This document shows positions 51,755 to 61,500 of a stretch of DNA of 64,000 bases, in pieces (the first letter of the stretch is position 1; each line of letters opens with the position of its first letter). A program made the position numbers and the translations under genes. This DNA is from Auanema rhodensis (Eukaryota; Nematoda; Chromadorea; Rhabditida; Rhabditidae): positions 14,461,638-14,525,637 of the forward strand of contig OZ059900.1 of the NCBI GenBank assembly GCA_964057225.1, read 5' to 3'. The notes under the pieces were generated by a model. The model saw nothing but the letters and a program-made list of their open reading frames with translations, made no database searches and was not told the origin of the DNA.

Positions 51755-52222
51755 ATGAAAATGGAAGATATTGTCTCGAATATAATTGAGAATGCTTCCT
51801 TTGAGGAAGAGCTCAAAAAATATTCCCATCTACCTAACACTGCTGCCAATCTGAGGCAACTAATTGTGCTTGAAAAGAGGCTCTACGAGCACCTAGCTAG
51901 CGCGGTGAACCATCTATCCGAACGACTGGACAATATTCAACATTCGTTAAATCTGAAACTAGACAATTTGACCATTCAGACTGCTCCTAAAGCTTCATGT
52001 GTATTCTGCAATAAACCGACAGCTGATGGGCACCGTACTGCGGCCTGTCCGATTTATCCTTCCTCACCGGAACGCACTCTCCGTCTTCATGAACTGGGGT
52101 TATGCATCAGATGTTTGAATCAAAAACATCCAGCGATATGCGAGGTATCCTGCTATAGATGTAAGGCGGATACGCATCATGGAGTGGTTTGTGGAGATAT
52201 AAAACGTAAAAGACCTTTGTAG
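51755..52222 (+). CDS. BEL-3 accessory protein with three zinc-knuckle-like motifs
   Basis: 155 codons between env and the 3' LTR. Residues 1-80 look helical and coiled-coil-like. Residues about 87-150 carry CVFC...H...C, CIRC...H...C and CYRC...H...C, the same three-part Cys/His arrangement as the Gag zinc region of BEL-2 and of BEL-3 itself (CVFC, CWIC, CRNC). This suggests the gene arose from a duplicated Gag nucleocapsid segment; that is inference from spacing, not a computed alignment. It ends in a basic KRKRPL tail. The likely role is nucleic-acid binding. BEL-2 has no matching separate gene. Being open next to an open polyprotein suggests it is maintained, though 155 codons is short. 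Confidence 0.72.
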   Translation: MKMEDIVSNIIENASFEEELKKYSHLPNTAANLRQLIVLEKRLYEHLASAVNHLSERLDNIQHSLNLKLDNLTIQTAPKASCVFCNKPTADGHRTAACPIYPSSPERTLRLHELGLCIRCLNQKHPAICEVSCYRCKADTHHGVVCGDIKRKRPL

Positions 52223-52244
52223 GCCTTCTTCTCATTCCCGCATT

Positions 52245-52252
52245 GCCGGGAG
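52245..52252 (+). promoter_or_regulatory. BEL-3 plus-strand priming site
   Basis: GCCGGGAG directly before the 3' LTR, resembling GGCCGGAG at the same place in BEL-2. Confidence 0.45.
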
Positions 52253-52311
52253 TGTCGCGATAAGCGAGTGAGTTTGTATAATTTTTTTATCTTCAACAAT
52301 TGTTTTATTCG

Positions 52312-52356
<45 letters not shown>

Positions 52357-52604
52357 CTCTTTATCTCCTTCCTTTCTAACTAGATCAAAACACATATGCA
52401 TAACATATGTGTTAACATGTGGCATAAGTAACAGTTTATTTCAGAAGACCGCCCAACAACGGAGGACAGTCTTACATTTTCAACGTTCGCAGTCAGTGAT
52501 TTTATTCCGTGCTTGTCTTGTTAATTCATCAATAAACCCTTTTCTACATATTCAATTTGTGTTTTACTTCCAACCATACTATACACTTGTGGTATATCGC
52601 CACA
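52253..52604 (+). repeat. BEL-3 3' LTR
   Basis: Shares both ends with the 5' LTR but has a long CT dinucleotide run at about 52315-52352 and a different central segment. AATAAA at 52531-52536. Confidence 0.9.
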
Positions 52605-53039
52605 CATTTTTCTACTATAATTCAAACTCACACTCTTAATGAAAGTTTCTAAGTGCAAACTCAATCCTCGGTAGTATAGTGGTGAGTATCCGCGTCTGTC
52701 ACATGCGAGACCCGGGTTCAATTCCCGGCCGGGGAGAATGTTTTTGTTCTGATTCATCGTTATTGAATGTTATGCTATTTTTGTTTTTTTCCAAAAGTCG
52801 GATAAAAAAGATAATTATTAGAAAAAAGGTTGTTTTAAACTTTCTGTTTTTTCAAAAGTGATTTGAGCTTGTGTTTTTTTTCTAAATTGTTAAACATTTC
52901 CATTTAATTTAAATGTTCTATCTCAATTACGATGAAAAAAAATGGAACGTCAGCGTTAATCAATTGTTCATTGTAACACCAAACTTCAATTAGCTCTTTG
53001 AGTAAAGTAGGCCATAAATCAAGATATGTTAGAGACAGT
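52605..53039 (+). repeat. tRNA-Asp array unit, inverted (segment E)
   Basis: One unit in reverse orientation relative to segments A-D, broken on the left by BEL-3 and on the right by Gypsy-3 at the insertion hotspot. Confidence 0.96.
52665..52736 (+). tRNA. tRNA-Asp(GTC), plus-strand copy, class I-like
   Basis: Consensus gene body, the only copy in the window on the plus strand. The T5 terminator follows 4 nt after the gene. BEL-3 ends 60 bp upstream. Confidence 0.97.
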
Positions 53040-53473
53040 CGTTCCATGGTGGTTCCCCAGAGTTCCGGCTGGGTAACCACATGGAATTACTTTCTTTTCT
53101 TCCAAATATAAATGATAAAGAGTATAGAGAGAAAGGTTTATTCATGATAAAGTATACAAATTACAATAATAAAAGTTACATAATGATTCCTAGTCGCAGC
53201 CCAAAGGACTCGTAAGGAAACCTTATATAGTTTTCCTTACGAGCATAAAAAGTGGTTATATCAGGTCCGCGGAACTTGGTTCCGCTTGAATTGGGCTTTC
53301 AATTTTTTTTTAAATTACTTTTTTAATTAAACTTAATATGAAAAAGTGTTCGTTCATTGTTGCATTGAATTCCTGTTTCTCAAATGTAGCGTCAGCTATT
53401 TGTTTTTATAATGTTCCGTTTTATAAGCGATTGACGTTGTCAATCGCTCTACTCATAGGACACGTATGGAACA
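53040..53473 (-). repeat. Gypsy-3 3' LTR
   Basis: 434 bp, beginning TGTTCC at 53473 and ending GGAACG at 53040 in the element sense. AATAAA at 53137-53142 (minus). Its ends match the style of the solo LTRs; the interior differs from the Gypsy-1 LTR. Confidence 0.85.
53209..53243 (-). promoter_or_regulatory. TATA box inside an inverted repeat in the Gypsy-3 LTR
   Basis: Two perfect 12-bp arms (CTCGTAAGGAAA at 53209-53220 and its complement at 53232-53243) enclose an 11-bp loop holding CTATATAAGG on the minus strand. In Gypsy-1 a smaller hairpin lies next to, not around, the TATA box. Confidence 0.5.
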
Positions 53474-53506
53474 TGCCTAATATCGAAAAAGTAGCTGACC
53501 TCAGCT
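53474..53506 (-). promoter_or_regulatory. Gypsy-3 plus-strand priming region and conserved palindromic motif
   Basis: Reads GATATTAGGCA before the LTR in the element sense. The 14-nt AGCTGACCTCAGCT at 53493-53506 is the same as in Gypsy-1. From 53507 to 53678 I see only AT-rich noncoding sequence. Confidence 0.45.
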
Positions 53507-53678
53507 ACATCGAGAAAGTGAAATTCCATGCAAATGTGAGAGTTGTAGGAAATGTTTTTAAAAAAAATAAAGAATATTGGTAATATAGAATAATTTTATG
53601 AGAAAAAAATAAATTGAAACAATGTAATTACAAAATAATATATCATATATCATACTGGGAATCTTTCAAAAGTTCTTT

Positions 53679-54281
53679 TTAGTCTTCTTCATAATACTGG
53701 TGTATCTCTGGTAATGGTGATGATCCTAGGTCGTGGAGAAGATCCATAGTCTTGTTGCATAAATCCGTTTTTCTTTCCATTTCTTCCTTGGTGGTTGCTG
53801 GTGATGCCAGAAATATTTGTAGAGCATTTATAATGCTTTTTCTTGCCTCTGTGGATGGCAGTTCGCTGCAATGTTGCAGGCTCCATTCTTGATAGGCCGA
53901 ATGGGTCTCGGCAATAATCCAGTTTGGTGTCTGCTGTTCTGGTGAATCGCAACTAGGTGAATAACCTAGTTGGTCCCTTAGTTCAGCAATGGCATCTCGG
54001 ATGACTCCTGCTGTGTTGGTCCATGGTCCTATGCAGTGGTCAACCTCCGACAGTCGATCCTTGTCGTATTGGTAACATAGGATTTTGAGCGTTTCAGTAC
54101 TAGTTTTCGCTCTTGTTAGTCCTTGAACTAACTCTTTCAGGATCTTCTCTTTCCTGGGGCGGTTGGCGATGGTATTGGCGCCTAGCTGCTTCAATTCTCT
54201 TACTAATAGTTGAATTGAAAGCCATCTCTTTTTGGCCATCATGAGGGGAATTTCGACGGCTTCAGGAAGTTGGGTGGACAT
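53679..54281 (-). CDS. Gypsy-3 accessory protein, function unknown (3' ORF)
   Basis: 200 codons in the same position as the Gypsy-1 accessory frame, starting at a clear Met (MSTQLP). It is helical by composition, without signal peptide, transmembrane segment or zinc motif. A basic patch (RPRKEK) lies near residue 42 and Cys residues are scattered. The C-terminal pattern TMDLL, L-x-S, EI-x-Q resembles Gypsy-1; otherwise similarity is weak, so homology is a proposal. The frame remains open although the neighbouring pol frame is broken. Confidence 0.6.
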   Translation of the reverse strand: MSTQLPEAVEIPLMMAKKRWLSIQLLVRELKQLGANTIANRPRKEKILKELVQGLTRAKTSTETLKILCYQYDKDRLSEVDHCIGPWTNTAGVIRDAIAELRDQLGYSPSCDSPEQQTPNWIIAETHSAYQEWSLQHCSELPSTEARKSIINALQIFLASPATTKEEMERKTDLCNKTMDLLHDLGSSPLPEIHQYYEED

Positions 54282-54644
54282 TGTTATCCTTGTTACTGTT
54301 TTCTGTCCTTTTATCCTTTTTAAAACTAGGTCGGTCTGTTCTTTCCTTTTTTGTCGCCTCCTTTTTGACCAGTTAGGTGAAAAAGTGATGAAGATTGTTG
54401 ATTAAAACTTTGCAGTGATTTTTGAAAGATTCCAAGTATGATGTATAATTTTATTTTGAAATTTTGGTTATTAATACAATATTTTTATGAGAGTGAAAAA
54501 TAAAAATGTACAATAAGTTGTGTAGAATTTTATGTATTACTTAAATGAGAAAAAAAAAATTATATATAGGTTCAAGTTTAGATGAAAATTATGAAAATGG
54601 TATTATACTTTTTGTGATTTTTATATAGAAATTATGGATTTTTA
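54282..54644 (-). other. Gypsy-3 gap between pol and accessory frame
   Basis: 363 bp of AT-rich noncoding DNA. Minus-strand GGATAAAAGG close to the accessory start is a weak TATA-like candidate. Nothing else is recognised. Confidence 0.5.
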
Positions 54645-55388
54645 CTATTGTTCTAGCTTCTTACTTGTAGTCCCAATAACTGTTGACGGTCTTTTCTTAT
54701 GGATGACTGGTACTGTTGGTGCCACGAAGTTTGGGTCCGGGATCTGACTCTTCGAAACTCTCTTCTTCGGCTCTGTTACTGGTATGGTGCTGTGATACCT
54801 TATCGGCACATGATAAGGTTTTGCTGGCGTTGTAGGGGAATTATCTTCTAATCCCAATGCCAATTTAAGTGCTGAACTCCATTTCTTAATTGTGGGTGGC
54901 TCCTTCTTCCGTTCCTCATATAATTCTTTCCTTGCGTTTTCTTCTATTTCCTCTGATAGTTTTTGAAAAGCCTTGATCGTCTGGTTTTGTTCTCTAGACT
55001 CTGTTGTTGACGTTTCCTCTGTGATTCCTGGTATTGGTGCGTCCTGATTTGGACTGATTTGTGAACTTTCCGCAAGTTCTATGTCTGTTTCCAAAGTATT
55101 TTCGTTGATATTTGTTGTCGACGGACTGTTTCGTGTAAATGGTTGTTCGTTTTGATAGAACGTTTCTTCTTCACTGTCCGAATCAGATAAATGAGTTCTG
55201 GTCATCAGTGTAATTTCTTCCGTTGGGTTGTCATCCGGAGGGAAAAATCTGATGTTATTTTTGTGAGCCTTCATCGTTTTTCCTTCACTATCTGCTAACG
55301 TAACGTTATTTCCAATTATCTTCTTGATGATATATGGTCCATCGCTCGTCTTTTGCAATTTGTTCGTTGGTTTTGCTCGTTTGACCAA
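54645..55388 (-). pseudogene. Gypsy-3 integrase C-terminal domain and tail, separated from the main frame
   Basis: About 247 codons matching the end of the Gypsy-1 polyprotein: an integrase C-terminal fold (DGPYIIKKI...AHKNNIRFFPPDDN) followed by an acidic, Ser/Thr/Glu-rich tail. It is cut off from upstream pol by an in-frame TGA at 55413-55415 and by the frame change at 55512-55551. It has no good start of its own and is probably not made as a separate protein. Confidence 0.85.
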
Positions 55389-55511
55389 TGCCCTATCGTC
55401 TACGTAGATCTCTCATTCTTCCGTTCTGTGTTTCTCGTCATATTTCTTTTTCATCCTTTCATTACTTAATTCAATTCTTTTCTGAATCTTCTCATGTAGA
55501 TCTGGGGCGTT

Positions 55512-55551
55512 CTTGATTGGTGTTTCTAGGTCTTGATTGGTGTTTCTAGGT
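55512..55551 (-). repeat. 20-bp tandem duplication breaking Gypsy-3 pol
   Basis: Two exact copies of a 20-bp unit (55512-55531 and 55532-55551). The extra 20 bp shift the frame and end the main polyprotein frame within the integrase, after the catalytic residues. Confidence 0.92.
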
Positions 55552-58500
55552 CCTTATCCATTGGTAGACGAGCTGTTTGTCCAAATAGACAATCGTAGGG
55601 TGGTGTGCGAGTTGTGGCGTTTGGTAGTCGGTTGATCGTAAAGACAATTTTGGGTAAAATACTGTCCCAATTATCTTGATCGGCATTAACGTAAGAAGTT
55701 AATGCTTCTTCCAGCGTTCTATGTAGTCGTTCTACTTGACCATTTGCGTTCTTGTAGTATGGCATAGTAGTGTGATGTTCCGATCCAAGGTTATCGCACA
55801 TGCTTTTGAATTCGTGTGAGACAAAGTTTGATCCATTGTCTGTGATGATTTTCTTTGGGCGTCCGAAGACATAGAATAAGTGTGTCATAATAGCTGATAC
55901 TATTTCTTCTGATGTCTGACGAATTAATGGTATCGCTATAATCCATTTGGAAAATGCGTCCTGTATAGATAAAATGTATCTATTATCCTTTGCAGTTCTA
56001 GGTAATGGTCCTAGTATGTCCATGTGAACTCGTTCCCATGGATGTGTCACTGTTGGGAAGTTTCTCATTGGTTCAACTGTGGCTTCATGTGGGTTATTTT
56101 TCCTCTTTGCACAGTCGAGACATCTGTTCACGTATCTTGTGATATCATCCTGTATTCCTGTCCAAGTGTACCGTCGCAAAATGGAGTCTTGAGTCTTATT
56201 GATTCCAAGATGTGCTCCGAGAATGGGGTCTTTGTGAAATTTCTCGATAATTGGTGTGGTAATTGATGAGTCACTTGGCAGAATAGCTCGTGGAGTTTGT
56301 AGAGCTGATTTGGGTTTAGCGTATAGAACATCGTTCAAAACAATGTATCTATCCGTTAGTTGTGTCCCAGCGTTGTTATTTGACAGCTTCTCTTTAGTTT
56401 CTTTGATCCATTCTGTGTCGTTTTGAATGGTCCTTAGGTCCGTTACAGTTGAGATTGTCGAAACTTGATGAGATGTTGTCTTTATTGTCGGCTTCTTTTT
56501 CCTTTCTTTTGCTTCGTTAATTTCGTCCTCAAAGCACCTTGATAAAGCGTCGCAAACGCTATTAAGGCGTCCTGGGCGATAGATAATTTCAATGTCATAC
56601 TCTTGGAGTACTATCTGAAATTTGGCTAATCTTCCAATAAGATCTTTCCTCGTCATGAGACTGGTTAAGGGTCTATGATCGGTAATAATTTTGATCGGTG
56701 CCCCTAGGATGTAGGTACGAAATTGGTGAACCGCAAAGGTTAGAGCTAAGGCTTCAATCTCAATGGGGGGATAGTTCCTTTCTGCTCTGTTCAGTTTACG
56801 GCTAGCGAAAGCTATTGGGTGCAGTGGTTCTCGATCGTCCGCGGATTGCAATAAAACTGCTCCTACTGCAATAGTGCTTCCGTCGCTTTCGACTACATAT
56901 GGCCGTTTTGCTCTAGGCGCTTGGAGGACTGGTGCTTCACAAAGTGCTTTCTTTAGGTGTTGAAAAGATTTTTCTTCTTTGTCTCCCCATGTGAAGGTTT
57001 TATCCTTTTTTGTGAGGTCATAAAGCGGTGATGCAATGCCTGCGGCATTCCTAATGAATCTCCGGAAGTAGTTTACAACTCCCATGAATGCTCGAACTCC
57101 TGTGATTGATTTTGGTCTTGGATAATCTTGGATTGCTTTTACTTTCTGCGGGTCTGGTTTTATTCCTTCGTGTCCAACAATGAATCCTAGGAATTTGACT
57201 TCTTGTTGTCCAAAGGTACATTTCTTAAGCTTGATTTTCAATCCTAGCTCTGCTGATGCGTTCAGTACTTCGTCGATATCTTGTAAATGTTTTGTCGTTG
57301 ATTCCGATATGAGAAGTAGATCGTCGAGATAGACGAAGAGCTTGCATCGTACGTGTTGTTGTAAATATCGTACTGCATTTTGGAATGTGTGTGGAGCTCC
57401 GCAGAGTCCCATCGGCATTCTGCAGTATTGATAAGTTCCGCTCGTAGTAGTGAATGCGGTGAGGTGTCTATCTTCTGATCTAAGAGGGATTTGAAAGAAT
57501 CCAGATACTAGATCAAAGTTACTGAAGATACGTGCTCCGGCTGCTAGGTCCAAGATATCTTGAATGTTAGATATAACGTAGATTTGTTTTTGCGTTATTG
57601 CGTTAAGTGCTCGAAAATCAGTCACAAATCTATCTGTTTTATCCTTTTTCTTGACCAATATTACGGGACTGGTAGTCATAGAAAAAGATGGCTCAATTAT
57701 TCCTTGTTCTAACATTTCCTCCACTTGTTTTTCTACTTCTTCTTGTTGTGATAGAGGTATTCTGTACGTGATCTTGAAAGATGGAACTTTTCCTTCGATG
57801 ATCGGGATGCTATGTTCCACTGGTTCTTTGAAAAGTCCGATATTTCGATCCTCGTTCAAGAAAGCTTCCTTATTTCTAAGTACTATTTTCTTTAATTGTT
57901 GTCTTTCTAATTGAGTGAAGATGGAATTTGAGACATCTAGATCTTTTATGAAATCATCTGGAAAGAATGGTAGTTGATCTTCCCATCTTGCTTCTGGTGG
58001 TACATATTGTCCTTTTTGCTCCTCCGTGTTTTTGGGGATAGCATAAGCTGTTCCAATGCCTTGGTTTGTCTGGACTTCGATTGTATCCGAAGAGATATTT
58101 GTAGCAAATATCTGGACTCCATATCCTGTTGGGGTGAAAGTTGTAGGCGCAAAACTCATTTTTCCTGTTCGTTGTGAGCTTCTAATGAAAGCTTGTTCGA
58201 ATGAGGCGGGATCATTTACTTCCAAAGTTAGAGATCTTGTTTCTCCGGGGTAAAATTGTTTAGTTTCCAGACTAACAACGTGTGTAATTGTGTGTTTTTC
58301 TGTCCATGCATTGTAGTTTTGCGCTAGAGGTACCGTGGTATCTCCAATCAGCAATGAATTTTGCAGAGGGCGTAAGGATGTGAGGATTCCTTCTCTGTTG
58401 AGTGCTTCAATAAAATCTATTCCAAGCAATATTGGTGCTGGGCAATGATTGTCAGAAGATATCAATATTTTGTGGTCAATTTCGGTCTTTCCAATTATTA

Positions 58501-61500
58501 TTGGCAGTCTTGTATATCCTAGGAAGGAAAATCGAGACTTGTTTGCTACAACAGCTGTAGTTTTCTCAGCGACCATTTTTGCTGCCGGTAATTGATTGAA
58601 AGTGCTCTCTTTCATATATGAAATTGATGCACCTGTATCCCATAATGCAGTAAAAACTTGGTTGTAAATTGATATGGGTACGAATGGTAATCGGGATCCT
58701 CCAATGTAGTTTATCTTTGATTCTTTAATAGCGTACCTGGGCAGATAGGTTAGCAGATCGCTATCTGTTAATGGTGCATCGGGATCATAGCGTGAGAGTG
58801 GAGCATGGTAGTTGTCTTGTGTCGCTCTTCTTAACGGCTGAAGTTCGGTCTCTTGGGCTGGATGTTCTCTTCTTTCTTCGTCATCTTCTTCGATATAATT
58901 GATGGGAATTCTTGTGACACGTGCGTATATTTTGATTCCGTAAATCAGCGCGGTGATGAGTCCTATTATCACGATGATTGCGCCGATTGTGGCAAGTGTT
59001 CTTAATAGCCAGGCCTTGAAAGTTTCTCCAATAAAAGTGAAGAAGCTGGAAATTCCTTCGTTTGCCGTGTTTCCGACGATGTCTCCCACTACGATAGGAA
59101 TTTTTATGGCATTTTCAAGGATGTTGAGTGGATTCAGACTGATTCCTTTCTTGTTGTTAAATATAGGTTTCAATCTTCCTGGCAAGGTGGCTTGTAGAGA
59201 CGCTAGACTGGATCCGTATGAAATAGCGAGTTCAAACGGGAATGAAGATTCCGTGAGGTTGGCATATATGTTGGAGTTGTTGAATTTTATGTGATCGATT
59301 TTGATCGAAGTGAGTTCGTCCGCAAATGATAGGTTCGTCACATTTAGTGTTGTGTTTTCCTTCATCCATTGGTCGTCTAATTTATATGGATCCGTTGTAG
59401 CCATCATGCAGTCGATTCGTCTGCCCATTGGTGAAATATCGCGTGTTCCAGGTATTAAAAACAGTTCTCCATGATGTTCTGTATCTACTGGTGTTTCCAT
59501 GTAACATGTTCCGTTTCTTTTGTGATCCGAGTAGATTTTTGTTACGTGGATAGGTGTGCAAGGCATTACGTAGATAAGGTGTTCAGCAACAAATTTAGCT
59601 GATATATCCTGACGTCTAAGCATTGTGCGGATACCAATAGTTGGGTTGATTTGTAGAATGGCCCACCACGTAAGGAGTTGTTTGTTTTGCATCCTACAGA
59701 TGTCCTTTTTCGTTTTTTGAAACGCCTTCAAAATTTCTTCTTCTAGTTGCGAGGTTGAATATTGTAGATGCGATTGTGTATCCAGTTGACGTAATTGTTC
59801 ATCATATTTCTGGATGATATCATGTCTTGTACGAAGAAAATTAGCGTGTGCTTGCTGTCCTATGTGAGATTGAACTTCTCTTGCTTGTTGAGGTGTTGTG
59901 GCGGCTCGTTTGGTTGTTGTCCTTGGCTCTATCACTGTTGAAGAGATTTGCGGAATTTCTGTTCGCGTTACAAGCTGTTTTGGTAATGAGAATGGCGTTG
60001 TCGTAGCTTGATAGTAGTGATATCTTCTTGGAGTAGTTGTAGAGCTTGGTGATAATGTTCTGGGAGTGTGGAAAGGTTTGGGAGTAGTTCGAAAAGTTGT
60101 TGTTGTAGTCGCGTGCGTAGTAGAGCTTGTAGTGCTTGCGGAAGTCGTGGTAGTCGTAGTCGTTGTTGTTGAATACGTGAGGGAGTCGATTAATTCAAGA
60201 TATGTTCGTTGAAATCTCTCGCTTTCTTCCTGTGAAATAGTTTTAGTCGTTGGTGTACCACGTGGCAGTCCGAAGTTCTGAGCTAGTCCTTCAAAGATGA
60301 TTGCGTAATTAGGAAAAATAATCCTTGGACTAGTTGATTCCTCTTCCAATTTATTCCACTTTCTGCTCTCTTTTTCGCGTTCTTCTGTTGATATATGTAG
60401 CAGACGATTATGTGATGCTATATAGTCAATAAAGTTTAATACTTCGTCGATTTGTGTGTAAAACGAAATGTCCATTCTAGGAGTTGTTCTTCTCGACATC
60501 CTAGGTGGGTATAGTTGAAATAAATATTCTTCTAATGAAGGAATCGTTTCTCCTGTTGCTAATACTGCGGGAGTTTGTGCGATTTCAAATGCAATGTCTC
60601 TCGCTCGCTCTAAGTAGTCTCCTGTGCGTTTTTCCAACTTATCGGCGAACTCCTCAATCGTGATTTGTTTACTCAGTTTTTCTGTGAGCTCAGATGGTAG
60701 GAGATGCGCGATAGCAATTTCTGTTGCTAGGAGAATTTCTGCTTTTGCCAGTGCATGTAGAATGGCGATATTAGTGTCGTTGTAGTTGTACCATAATAGT
60801 GTTTCCTTGATCGCGATTGCGTCTAACTTGAGGAATTTTGTAAGTCCTACGTGAATACTGGAAGTTTTCAGATAGTCTATGAGACTGTAAGAATTATCCA
60901 ATCTTTTCCGGTTGCGATACTTCTGATACATTGGAATAATTCCTGTAGAGCTGTCCGTAAGACGTAATGATGGATATATGGTGATATTGAAAAAGCGTGT
61001 AGGGTATTCTTGTGGCGCTTTCCTTTTCTGTCGTCTTGGAGTCTCTTTAGGTGGTATATGAATGTATGTACCACTATTCGTTGCATGTATATCCTTTCCT
61101 AAACATCGAGTTGCTATGTTATCCGGTTTCTGGTCTTGGAGGATAAATGCGCTCTGTATCTCCGAGATTAGGACTGTGTCGTTGTTGACAAGTGCTGAGA
61201 AGTTTCCTAAGGAGCTGAAGTCACATTCGTGATGGTCGTGAGGTGGTGTCCAAACGATTATGGCATTGTGCGTTGTACAAGTTCCTGCTTTCTTTGCACA
61301 TCCTTCCGTGTTGAGAAAAAGGTCTGATATGATGATATCGTCATGTAGACAAGTCATCATTCCTCTTTCTAACGTTAATCTTGGAGTTGTGGTGCAAGAT
61401 GTAGACCAAAATGAGTAAGACTGATTGTTTAAAGGTAAAGGTGCCTTAAATAGTCCTGGAGCTGTACGTACAAGATTCGTATCCATATGTCTTCTTTCTT

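Larger units (their letters stand above)
42848..52604 (+). mobile_element. BEL-3: BEL/Pao element with divergent Gc-like env and a zinc-knuckle accessory gene
   Basis: A 9,757-bp element between related but clearly different LTRs (349 and 352 bp). The bases beside it (GAGTTT on the left, CATTTT on the right) give no target duplication. The tRNA array runs on the minus strand to its left and on the plus strand to its right, and the two flanks correspond to different positions in the unit (41 and 60 bp upstream of the tRNA). This points to recombination between two insertions or an inversion, not simple integration. Both coding frames are open. Confidence 0.92.

Noticed and set aside
52268..52639. 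Plus-strand frame over the CT repeat of the BEL-3 3' LTR
   Set aside because: Dinucleotide repeat read as Ser/Leu, with no protein features.
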